Of a stretch of DNA of 64,000 bases, positions 46,506-57,779 are shown one piece after another. Source of the DNA: Codonopsis lanceolata (Eukaryota > Streptophyta > Magnoliopsida > Asterales > Campanulaceae); contig CM028379.1 in the NCBI GenBank assembly GCA_013146195.2, forward strand, positions 60,771,693 through 60,835,692, in the 5' to 3' direction. A program made the translations under genes and the position numbers. A model generated the notes under the pieces. The model saw only the letters and a program-made list of their open reading frames with translations. It did no database searches and had not been told where the DNA came from. How positions within the stretch are numbered: position 1 is the first letter of the stretch; every line of letters begins with the position of its first letter.

Positions 46506-46525
46506 TTGGTTCCATTGCTGGGAAA
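46506..46525 (+). other. Primer binding site of the Tat element
   Basis: TTGGTTCCATTGCTGGGAAA, closely similar to the LARD primer site at 41083-41103 (two differences over 19 bases). Confidence 0.65.
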
Positions 46526-46574
46526 CATATTTCTCAAAAAATTTTGCTGCTTGGTAACTTCGCTAGTTTTGATC

Positions 46575-48494
46575 ATGGCAGAGAACGGTGTTAACGACGG
46601 TAATCAGGACGAAATACATACTGCAACCCCAAGTCTTAACCTTCTGGCTAGTAATAATCCACCACCTCACGATGCTCGTCATCAGTTTAATCAACGGCGG
46701 GGTCTGGATTCATTAGCAAGGAAGGTCGTGGCTGCTGTTGGCTTGGCTAATGAATTCCAGGAGGAGGCTTTACGCTAGAGGGCAATATACTTGGGGCAAA
46801 TGCACGAGTTGAACATGTAATTAATCGCAATGGGTAAGCCACCTTTGCCCATTGAATTAGAGCCCCTACCTGGTTTGCCTGCACCAAGTTAGGAAGCAAG
46901 TGGGTCTAGAATTGGGGGAAATCCACTTAATCCAGTCAAGTCCCTTCACAACCTCATGCAAGAGAACCTCACAAGGGGCGAAGTCAGCAGGAAGGGAGAG
47001 CTAGCCATAGGGTTGTTCCAAGCGTACATTCTCGGTTAGGACCCAGGGTGGGAGAGGATTCATCACAGTCTCGTCGTTATCGTAGATCACCTTCTCCACG
47101 AAGGTCGCATTCCCGTCATCTTCGTTCACCATCTCCGCGAGCATGCTCGCAATCGTCGCACTTCATCTCCCAAGAGGTCTCCTGCTCGCCGTTATCAGAC
47201 ACCTTTTCCTAGAAGGTCACAAGTCCACCTGTCACATCAGTCTAGAGAAAGGAGGGAATTGCAGCAGCCAAATGCACATCAAAATTTAATGGCCAATGAG
47301 CCAATGCCTCGGCTTCGCGAGGTGTAGCACGGTGGCGGGCGTGCCCAAGCTATGGGAGCTATGGGACCCCCACAGGCCCCTCTTGTGCCAGGGATGCAGC
47401 CTCAGCTCACGGGTGGTTTGCCTACAACCTTCAATATGCAAGAGTTTGAGGATTTCAAGCGCTGAATGGAGGCATGGGAGCAGGGCAAGGCTTTCGATGG
47501 GAATTTTCTGGGTATGTCGACTAGTCCGTTAGCCCCTTGGATTGAGAATGCACCTCCAGGACAAAGGCTTGTTTTTCCAAATGTTAAGGAATATACAGGG
47601 AAGACAAAGGCGAGAGATTGGCTGATGTCTTTTGAGTCCCAGATAGGTCTCGTCACATCAGACGAGGCATTGAAGATTCGAGCTTTTGTGGGAGCATTAC
47701 AGGGGAAGGCACTGGTTTGGATGGGAGCTCTTCCTCGCCGATCTATCAACAATTGGGCTGACTTACGGACAAAGTTTTTGGCAGATTTTGGTACTTCGGG
47801 AGCTATTGCAAAGACAAGGGCCGACTTGTCTAAAATTAAGTAGGGAGCTCATGAGTCGACAGCTAGTTACTTATAGCGGTTTACGAAGATGCTCGAGCAG
47901 GTTCCTGGATTGTCCGAGCAGGAGGTTACTTTGTGTTTTAAAACAGGTTTGCTTGAGGGAGAAGGCGGTTTGAGGTCAGAGCTGAGCATGCGAGAGCCCA
48001 AGGCGCAGGCTGAGATGTTAATGCGAGCTCAAAAGTGGTGCACGGGGGAGACCGCGAAGAAAGAAAAGAAGAAGGAAAGTGCGGAGGTTGGGGGAGCTGG
48101 TGCTAACCCCAAGGGTAGCGGTCAAGGTGCAGGTGGCGGTTATAATAGGAGCAAGTCGCGATACGATCGCCCAAGGGAGTTTTTACGAGAGAGTGATCTC
48201 ACCCCGCTCAATACATTGCGGGAAGACATAATGTACGAGGTCCGAGATGAGCTTCCTCGGCCACCTCGTATGAACCTTGAAACGGCGGATTCCAGGGATA
48301 GGTCTAAGAGGTGTGCTTATCATGATAATTATGGGCACACAACGGAGGAATGTTGGCGGCTGAAAAAGGGCATTCAGAAATTGATAAATGAAGGCCGGTT
48401 GGACCGATTTAAGAGAGATGCGAATAACAAGGGGAATGCTCCACGAAGAGATTCACCCCCGATTCGTGGGGGTAATAAATGTCATTATGGATGA
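46575..48494 (+). pseudogene. Tat element gag relic
   Basis: Starts at the ATG of 46575. The capsid domain lies at about 47466-47960 (ARDWLMSFESQIG, WADLRTKFLADFG). A zinc-binding motif CAYHDNYGHTTEECWRLK is at about 48310-48365, the modified knuckle usual for Tat gag. An Arg/Ser-rich segment precedes the capsid at about 47063-47250 (RRYRRSPSPRRSHSRH). Stops at 46776, 47463, 47841 and 48492, among others, break it; the same frame resumes after most of them, apart from a double shift around the Arg/Ser part. Gag forms the retrotransposon capsid. Confidence 0.85.
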
Positions 48495-48594
48495 GGAGCG
48501 CACACCCACTCAGCTCGGCAAGTAAATATACTATTTGTCAAAGGTGGTAGATCGCCCAACCACTCTTCAAGCAGGGGAAGAGTCAATATAGTTT

Positions 48595-51500
48595 ACTCGC
48601 AGTGAGTTGGCGAGTAATGTCGCGGGGGAACAGTCCTTGATTGTTTCTGCTTTGGTTGATGGCTGGGTGGTGCACAGAATTTTGGTAGATACTGGAGCCT
48701 GCAGAGATGTGATGTAATACTCTTGTTTTCAAGGCTTAGAGCTGAAAGATGAATGCCTCAAGCCTTATGCAGGAACTTTGGAGGGCTTCACCAATCACAG
48801 GATGCCGGTGAAGGGCACAGTCGAGCTAGAAGTTTTCATTGGTGAAGGCAGTCGTACTCAAGCAGAAAAAGTCACCTTCATGGTGATTGACTTGAAATCC
48901 CCCTATAATATCATTTTAGGGGTGCCGAGCATAACTAAGTTCCAAATGGTTGCTTCTATTCCTCACCAGTGAGCCAAGTTCTACACTAATCAAGGAATGT
49001 GGGTGTTGAAGAGTCTGCCCCGGGCAGTGCCAGAGTATGTACGGGATAGTCAGAGGAAGAAACAGAAGTTGACCTTAGAGGATGGCGAGCAGAAAGTTAC
49101 CATCAGCACCAAGGAAAAATCTTATGTAACTGTGGGACCTTCAACAATTGTTGTGGTCAGTGAGGGCTTGGTATCAAATGAACAAGAAGATTGGGAGGAG
49201 GTCACTTGTCCTTTGCCGACATTGGGGTTGGGGGGACAAGCCGAGCAAGCGATGGACATGGAGTTGGATCAGCTTGATGCAGCAGAAACTCAGGCTGAGG
49301 AAGAGGAAAAAGTGGAGTGTGACACGCTGCAAATGCGGGATGAACCGGAATTTACAGCTCAAGATGAGCTTGAAGAAGTGGTCATTAACTCTGCTTACCC
49401 CGAGCAGAAAATAAAAATTGGCAAGACACTATCCGCTGAGGCTCGGGCTAACTTGGTCAAGCAGCTCTATGGTAGTTTGGATGTGTTCGCATGGAGGCCA
49501 GAAGACATGCAAGGGGTTAGCGAAGATGTTGCAGTTCATTGCCTTAGTGTAGATCCAGCTTTTAGGCCAATTCAACAATGGCCTAGAGTGTATTCAGCAG
49601 AAAAGGACAAAGTAATCAAGGAAGAGGTAGAGAAATTGCTTAGTGCAGATATTATTGAGGAGATACATTATCCGACTTGGCTGGCTAATGTAGTCATGGT
49701 CAAAAAGTTGAATGGAAAATGGAGGATGTGTGTGGATTTTACTGACCTCAATAAAGCTTGCCCGAAAGATTGCTATCCTCTTCCTCGCATTGACAAGCTA
49801 GTGGATGCGGCTATAGCAGGCTTTGAGTTCTTGAGTTTCATTGATGCATATTCGGGGTATCATCAAGTGAAGATGAATGAAAAGGATAAAGCCTTGACAG
49901 CGTTTCGAGTAGCAGGTGGGCTCTACTGCTATAAGATGATGTCATTCAACTTGAAGAATGCAGGGGCTACTTATCAGCGGATGGTGAATAGGGTCTTCAG
50001 CTCGCAGATCAGCAGAAATATAGAGGCATACATTGATGATATGGTGGTGAAGACCAAAGGACATGATCATACTGTTGACTTGGGAGAGACCTTTGCCAAT
50101 CTCCGAAGAAACAATATGAAGCTTAACCCGAGCAAGTGTGTGTTCGGGGTGAAGGCGGGCAAATTCCTGGGTTTCATGGTGAATGAAAGAGGTATTGAGG
50201 TAAACCCATAGAAAATCAAGGAATTGGTCACAATGAAGCCTCCTCGTTGTATCAAGGACGTCCAAAAGCTTAATGGACGGGTTATAGCTCTTGGTAACTT
50301 TATTTCCAAGTCGGCAGAAAGGTGCCTGCCATTCTTTAAAGTGCTTCGTGGAAACAAAGGGTTTGAATGGACAAAAGAATGTCAAGAAGCTTTCAAGAAG
50401 CTAGTCGTGTACTTGGGACAGCCTTCACTGTTAAGCAGCCCGATCCTGGATGAGAATTTGTTTGTGTATCTAGCGGCCACAGAGCATGCTGTGGCCGCTG
50501 TGCTAGTTAGGGAAGAATGTAATCTTCAAAAGTCTGTGTATTATGTTTCTAAGGCCCTCACCGCGGTGGAGGGACGTTATTTTAATGCAGAAAAGTTGGC
50601 TTACTCGCTTGTTGTTGCTGCTCGGAAACTTCGAGCTTATTTTTCTGCACACCCCATCATTGTGTACACGGACACACCTCTCAGGAAAATTTTGCACAAG
50701 CCAGACTCCTCTGGTCGCTTGCTCACCTGGTCGATTGAATTGACCGAGTTTGAAATCGATTACCAGCCTCGGTGAGCAATTAAGGCACAGGCTTTGGCAG
50801 ACTTTGTGGCTGAGACTAGTTTCAAGGATTCATGCGAGGAGGAGATTGCTGCCAAGACTGCATCCACGAATGTTCCTATTCAAAGGCCCCGCCCAAATTA
50901 TTGCTGGGAATTGCACGTGGATGGTTCAGCTAGCAGGTTGTGAAGTGTAACAGGTCTTGTATTAGTTCCACCTGAGCAGGATGTGGAGTTTGAAAAGGCT
51001 TTACGTTTCAAGTTTACAACATCAAAAAACCAAGAAGAGTATGAAGCCTTGATCGCGGGGCTTGAGCTCGCGCAAGACGTAGGAGTGCACGAGATAATAA
51101 TTTACTGTGATTCGCAATTGGTCGTAAACCTAGTCAAGGGTAATTATGATGTCCATCATCTAGTTCTGGTTCGCTACTGTACCATGGTGAAGGAGGTTTT
51201 GAAGGATTTTGATTATTGGGAGTTGGTGTGAATTGGCCGTGAGGATAATATGCGCGCAGACTACCTTTCCAAGATGGCAGAGGATGAAATTCAATCTTTG
51301 TATCCAGGGGTCATGATTGAATACTTAGAGGTTCCAGTGATAGAGAAGGAGGTGATCATGGACATTGAGCCTGCTGTGAGATGTTGGATAGATGATCTGA
51401 AGGCTTACATCGAGCAGGGAACGTTGCCCGAGAATAGAATGGAAGCTCGAACTATTTAGAAACGGACATGCCGGTATGTGATTCTGGATAAAATTCTTTA

Positions 51501-51750
51501 TAGACGGTCATATACTAGACCTTTGCTTAAGTGTGTGCGGCCAGAGATGACCGAGGGCATACTGGGTGAAATTCATGAGGGAAAATGTGGAGGGCACCCG
51601 GGTCAACGCTCGTTGGCAGAAAAAGTTTTGGCTGCAGGGTTTTACTGGATTACGTTGAGGAGAGATGCAGAAATGTATGTTCGGCGATGTGACAAGTGTC
51701 GGCAAGTACCGATATACCTCGATTACCTTCAACCGAAAGCGTACTCGTGG
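48595..51750 (+). pseudogene. Tat element protease, RT, RNase H, second RNase H and integrase start
   Basis: One frame with point stops. Protease at 48595-48972 (ILVDTGAC, IILGVPS). Reverse transcriptase at about 49600-50211 (MCVDFTDLNKACPKD, FIDAYSGYHQ, catalytic YIDDMVVK intact), connected to RNase H at 50224-50775 (AAVLVREE, YTDTPLRKIL). The second RNase H-like domain spans about 50900-51260 (ELHVDGSA, SKNQEEYEALIAGLELA, YCDSQLVV). The integrase zinc-binding region follows at 51570-51700 (HEGKCGGHPGQR, CDKC). Stops at about 48717, 48970, 50209, 50773, 50941, 51229 and 51457. The integrase then runs into the inserted element. Confidence 0.9.
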
Positions 51751-53518
51751 TGGTGTGAGGTTCCGTGCCCGCGCGTCCTTGGTTAGGGGTGCCCGTACAT
51801 GCGGATACGGGACACCACTGCTCTTGTTCCACCCTCCCTTGTTTAGGGGAAGACGAAATCAAAAGTGCGAGAGGAGTGTTGTCTATGATAGCGCGTTGGA
51901 ATGCGCCTCGGTTGCCTTTAGTGGATTTTTGATCAAATATGGGAACTTATGGTTTCCCGCATCACGTTATCCTTTTTTTAGGGGATACCAGGATATGGGA
52001 ATGTATAACCCTTTCATTCTCATTTTCCCTTTTTTAGGGGAAAACGGAAAAGTGCAAAAAAGGATATTGCGACGCCTCCACTATGGATTTTATTAAAAAT
52101 AGCCTTATGACCCGTTTCGGATCACTATGGGAGCTTTGGGTTTCCCGCATCAAGTTATCCCTTTTTTAGGGGATATCAGGATATGGGAATACATCACCCT
52201 TCCATTCTCATTCTCCCTTTTTTAGGGGAGAACGGAAAAGGGCAAAGAATGAGTGTTGCGAGGCCCCACTAGATCCAAAAAGTTTAGAGTCGCCATCTTT
52301 ATTTTAAGGCAAAAATAAAGCAAAACCAGACAGAAGAAAAATAAACCAGAGAAAAAGAAAACGGGTTCGGAGGCTAAGTTACGAGTTGGGAAGGTGCTAG
52401 GCACCTAACTCGCCCTTCCGGTCTCAAAATAGTTTTTGGCTAAAGTATGCTTATTGTTATATTTATTTAGCAAATAAATAATGCATCAAAAGAAAGGAAA
52501 ATAAAACAAATACATCCGCGGCTACATTATTTACGGACTTGCAGCCATTTCCTTACAATAATTACAAATGTATTTAAAAATATTTGGCCATTATAACGGC
52601 TCTTTTACATAATATTTCCTAATCTAATCCGGGCAGCACAACGACTTATATTGACTACATTGGGCCGGATTTAAATAACCACTTTATAAATAATAAATAC
52701 ACAAATAAATAAATAAACAAATAAAAACGCCCTTAAAGGCTATTACCTTTTAGAGTGGGGTGTGATCGCTCTGTCCTTCTCGGGAGAGGGAGACTTTTAT
52801 TGCTGTTGCTGATGTGATTTGGGCAGAGTGACGGCTTATGTATGGTGGTTTTTGGCTTACTCACTCGGGCAGAATGACGGCTTAGTTTTTGTGGTTTTGG
52901 CCTATTTGGTTGGGCAGAATAACGGCTTATTTCGGGTGATTTTATCCTATTTACTCGGGCAGAGTAATGGCTTACTTTGGGATTTTTGGGCCGAGGAAAT
53001 ATGGGGGATACCTAACTAAAGGGCTAGGGATCACTTTAACCGGTTGGATTTGTGTTTTGGCGGAGTTTGGACAGGGTTTTGAGGCTTTATGAGAGAGGGA
53101 TCGGACGATCGCTCTCGGCGTAAAAATTACGCAGAGTAACTCTTCGTCGAAAAGGTCTCGAAAAATTGTGTCGAAAATGGGGAGCCGGGCACCTCTATTT
53201 ATAGTTGGATCCGTGCTTCATCAGCTTGTACCGCGCGCTCAACAATTTGTACAATGTGTTAACGACCGGACACTGTTGAAGACCCTTGGCGCGGCCAAAC
53301 AGCACCTTGGGCGCGGCGCCAAGGACACGTGGGTGCGGCGCCAAGCTCCTATTCATCTTTGATTTTTGACACTTTCCCCCCTGTAGTTCACTATTCATGC
53401 ATCCTACTTTCCCTTTTGCATTTTCAACCCTACAACTTGACATTTTGTTAAGTTTAAAAAGTTCTTGATATCATATGCCAGAGTTACATATCAGGGGTAC
53501 GAAATTGGGGTGTCTACA
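51751..53518 (-). repeat. 3' LTR of the Ogre-like element
   Basis: Matches 61107-62870 almost throughout. Holds two internal repeats: a ~180-bp duplication with CTTTTTTAGGGGATA (51957-52250), and four ~50-bp units with GGGCAGAATGACGGCTTA (about 52817-52980). Gene-like frames inside, such as 53168-53362, are shadows. Confidence 0.9.
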
Positions 53519-53755
53519 GAGCCCTTCAATGATGGAGTCTACGGGTAACCCTAGGCTTACTGAGTAGACGAATATCGTTGATAAACAATAGACTCTCCAA
53601 TTTCGTTCAATTATAAAACGGGGATGAGATGCAACAGGTAGTAGTTATAATGCAATAGTATATAATGTAAACCAAACTACATAACCTAGACAATTTTAGT
53701 CGGTTATAGCAAGTTATCGTAATTTTTAAGCAGATATGAAATGAAATACTCTAAT

Positions 53756-54095
53756 GGTCGGACCTACTAGTGTAGGCTGCCTACGTATCCCTTAATAAAG
53801 GAAATCAGACCAAAACGTAGTTCAGGCCAAAACCTAAACTATCACTCGTACAACGGTCGGGCCTACCGAAATAGGTTGCCTACGAATCCTTAAACAAGGA
53901 ATCAGACCGAGACGTAGTTCACTCAGCTGGGGACTAAATGTTGCGGTGCAAGTGCGACAATACTAAATGAGCAAGTGCGGCAAAGATTTATCAAATAAGT
54001 GCGGCAAGGGTAAATAACGTGCTATGATGGTCGTGTCTACCGAAGTAGACTGCCTACGTATCCTTAGCCAAGGAATCAGACCAATCGTAGTTCGT
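53756..54095 (-). repeat. Three repeats with the GGATACGTAGGCA motif
   Basis: Three units at about 53756-53823, 53853-53921 and 54028-54093. On the minus strand each reads GAACTACG, then TCTGATTCC, a short spacer and GGATACGTAGGCAG or a variant. The GATACGTAGGCAG phrase is familiar from plant Gypsy 3' regions. Confidence 0.8.
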
Positions 54096-56492
54096 CACGC
54101 GGCTGGGCGGAATGAATTGTCTCCTTAGGAACTCAACCTTCATCGAAGAACAAGACCTTTCCCTATTAATCCGGGTTTGCACTGCCCCCTTAAAAGAAAG
54201 TTTCCAACACAGCCAAAAATGCATGGAATGTATTGCCTCCTCAGGAACTCAGCCTTCACCAGAGAACAAGACATTTCCCTCTTAATCCGGGGCTGCGTGC
54301 CCCTTAAAGGAAAGTTTCCAAACATTATACAAATGCACTACAAAAAAGAAAAATACCTTCCGTTCCTTTACCGTTGCCGTGTCCATGCAGCAAATTGCTG
54401 CTACTGTTGCTTTGCTGCCTTTTGCTGCTTTACGCTGTTCTTCGCTGCACTTTGCTGGGGATTTTTCTTTTGTCACTGTTCCAGCCTTCGCTGGAAAATC
54501 TTTTCCCCTGTCCCGCTATGTTTTCGGCTTTAGCTGGAAAAAATTTCTTGATGCTGCTGCATTTTTCGTTACTGCTCCTTCTAACCTTGGTCAGAAACTT
54601 CCTTTTCCTTGCTGCAACATCTCTTGACACCAGCTGAAATCATCTTTTCTTTGCTGCTGTTTTCTTTTCGCTCCATTTTCTAGCTTCAGCCGAAACTTTC
54701 TTCTTCTGCCGCCGCATTTCCTTTTGTTGCATGCACCTATAAAATTTCCTTTTCTTTTCTTGTACATGCATTTGCATGCTTATTATCTGCTTATTCTCTC
54801 TTTTTTTCTTTTCAATATTCCTCTTTTTTTTCTTCCTTTTTTTCTTTTTTTTTCTTTATTTCTTTATTCTGCATGCTCGTCATTTTCTTTATTTGCATGC
54901 TTATTATCTGCTTATTCTCTCTCTTTTTTTTTCAATATTCCTCTTTTTCTGTTTTTTCAATATTCCTCTTTTTTTGTTTTTTTTTAATGTGCCTGGACAT
55001 ACTTCAGATCTGCTAGATTTTGGCATTGTTTAACACTTTTTGAAGCATTCCTGACTTTATTAATAGTTCTTATGCATGTCCTATCTATGCCTAAATGATG
55101 CAATTAAGTAATGATGCGTGAAATTTATTCTTACGATGCATGATTAAATTAACCAATGGTCACTATTTGACCCTATTATGCAAGATTTATACTATAAATG
55201 CAAATGGAGCTATATGATGCATGTTCTAGGCTAAAACATATTTTTGCATGCTATGCGTTCACGAGATGGACTTTTCGGAATACAATTCAATTTCTTTTCT
55301 GAACACATTTTCGGGCATATTTTCGGATAAATATGGGACAAAACAGGTATATTTTATGCCATAAAATTTATTTTTCATGCATGCTTATGCTGCATGGACA
55401 TAGTAAATGCCATGAGAATATTTATTTTCATGATTGGTGGCATTTTATTTTCTTTTTAGTGCACCCCTAATGCAGCTTATTGGATAATAAATGCAAGTGC
55501 TGGATGCATGTACTACTTTATTTAATGCAAATGTGATGCCTAAAAATTACAGGATGCCTATTAACATGATGCATGGACATTTTTTATTCTATCATGCATG
55601 CAATAATGCAAAATATAGTGCATATCTTTAAGATGCAAAATGCACTTTTATGATGCTTAGAATGCAAAAATGCCTATTTAGATGCAAAACAATACATAAT
55701 TTTTTTTTAATGTTGTTTTTTTTAAACCTTTACAAACATTTACAATGCAATATAATTTTATATGATGCAAAATAAATAAAATAAATGCAGACTCAAAACA
55801 CATGCACAAAGCAAAGCTATACCGATGTCTAATGGGTAATGGCACGCTGTATCTCCAAAACGGATTTTAAAGGAATATACCTTCAGGCTCGAACAGGCTC
55901 TCTTTTTTTTCTTCATGATATGCGGGGAGAGGAAAAGACAGTCGCCCCCTCCTGTTCTCGGCCATATAATTGTTGCAGGGCTACACTTGGCATAATGCTA
56001 TTCTCATAGCTCCTGCATTTTTCTTCGCAATCAGACAGGCAGCAGTGAATGATCGGAACCAAAGTCGTCTGGCTTTTAGGACAGTGGCAACGCGGATGAT
56101 AAATAGGACGAGGACACTTCTGGTTCTTCTCATTCTGATGAGACTGAGCCTTTTCTATGCCTTGCAGAAGAAGTATATGGGCCCAGTCAGGCGAACGCCG
56201 CGGGCACTGATGGATTGCTCCGGGGCTTAAGCTGCAAATGAAGGATAGTTTTGGGAGAAACAAAAAGGGTAGAGGCAATAATAGATATGTACAGGCAATT
56301 AATGCATAACCTAAATTTCTTTAGCAATTATTCATAAGTTGCACCTTAGGACCTGTAATATTATATTTTAGTGTTTTATTGTGAGGCTCTGTCGTGGTTT
56401 TTCTTTTTCTTCTGTCAGTCGAGCCCCCTTGCATGCTGAAGACTGGAGGTAGGATGCCGTGGTTTCAAAGAGCGCTTTCCCTCCCCTTTTTT

Positions 56493-56497
<5 letters not shown>

Positions 56498-56546
<49 letters not shown>
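56498..56546. repeat. (TA)n microsatellite
   Basis: About 24 TA units inside the Ogre-like interior. Confidence 0.95.
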
Positions 56547-56555
<9 letters not shown>

Positions 56556-56734
56556 TTTGGCTCTAATTTTTGCCTAGGCTGCCCTTTCGGGTTTTTAACC
56601 TAGCGAGCTCTTATTTCTCCTTTTTATTTGTTTTTTTTCATTTTTTTTATTTTGCTCTAATTTTTGCCTAGACCGCTCTTTCGGGTTTTCAGCCTAGCTA
56701 GCTGGAGAAGGAAGCACTTGCCAGATAGGGTGGC

Positions 56735-57339
56735 TCAAGCATAATACCTTTTAAACTCGTTGAGATTGGAGGGCTGAACAAGGTCTTTTCTTTCCTGGCT
56801 TGTGAGGAGTACGACATCTCCTGACCGGATCTCTTTGACAATATACGGCACATCGTGGAAGAGAGTGGTGGCAGCCTTTTGATAAGTAGCCCCAGCATTT
56901 TTTAGCCCAGATGACATGATAGCAGTAGGTCCCCCAAAGGGGTGGTGAATGAGGTCTTTTCTTGGTCTCCTGCTGCCTTTGATTTGACTATAGCCCAGCA
57001 TGCCGTCGATGAAGGATCTGACTTTGTGAGTGGTAACGACGTCTACCACAAAATTGATATTGGGTAGAGAGAAGTCATCTTTGGGCGACGCCTTGTTGAG
57101 GTCGCGGAAGTATACGCAGATCCAGACCTTCATGTTGGGCTTGGGAACGGTCACTATTTGGACAACCAGATCGGTATTTCCCTTTTTTTTTTCTTTTTAA
57201 CTTGCAGTGACCATTTTGGCTTAATCCGGTGGAGCTTTTGCTTGATCTGCCGAGCATCCGAACATGTGGGGATCCGGTGTTCGACTATGGCTGGATCTAG
57301 TCCCGACATATCTTTATAGGACCAGGCGAGTATGTCCAC
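56735..57339 (-). pseudogene. Ogre-like element reverse transcriptase fragment
   Basis: Two frames: 57339-57154 (DILAWSYKDMSGLDPAIVEH, KLHRIKP) and 57154-56735 (FRDLNKASPKDDFSLPNI, FIDGMLGYSQI, LKNAGATYQKA). The catalytic second Asp pair (YxDD) is not preserved, and coding stops near 56700 before RNase H. A Lys-rich run encoded by an A-tract at the junction probably caused the shift. Between it and gag (57760-57445) lies unassigned linker/protease-region text. Confidence 0.82.
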
Positions 57340-57779
57340 GAATTCTTTGAGGAGATCAGTGGGTGTTACCCTTTCAGAGTCTTGCAGGTAGTTGCCGATT
57401 TTGATTCCTTTGATTTCATTGTTCAGCCCCAGATTGATAATGGATCAGTCTTCAGTTGCTGTTGATGAATAATGTTGTCCCTGGTGCTCTACTGACTTTA
57501 CAAGCTCAAGAAAATAATTTTTATCTTTTTGGGTCCTTTTAAATGACTCATCATTATAATCATTTAATGCGTCTTTTAATGTAGGTGAAACTAAGAAATA
57601 AGCAAAGACATTTAGATTATTATTAAAAGCAAACCGTACAGGGTTTATTACATTATTGTGGACCTGGGGTTTGAGATCCTCAATTTTATGGAGCGGATCG
57701 GTAGATGACCGATGCGTAAAGCTAGGGAAAGGAATAGGGATAATATATCCGAAGCGGTCCACCAGGTCTGCGGGCGTTA

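Larger units (their letters stand above)
53519..56700 (-). other. Non-coding 3' interior of the Ogre-like element
   Basis: Holds the repeated GGATACGTAGGCA motif block (listed separately), a Ser/Phe/Leu-rich T-rich stretch (54350-55000), and AT-rich sequence dense in ATGCATG (55070-55780). No RNase H or integrase text was found; the open frames on both strands at 55913-56278 have no family match. Confidence 0.6.

Noticed and set aside
47069..47210. SR-protein splicing factor gene
   Set aside because: The RS-rich stretch lies in frame context with a retrotransposon gag, not a host splicing factor; no RNA recognition motif nearby.
54374..54637. Cys/Leu/Phe-rich hydrophobic frames
   Set aside because: Products of a T/C-rich non-coding stretch of the Ogre-like interior; three frames open at once.
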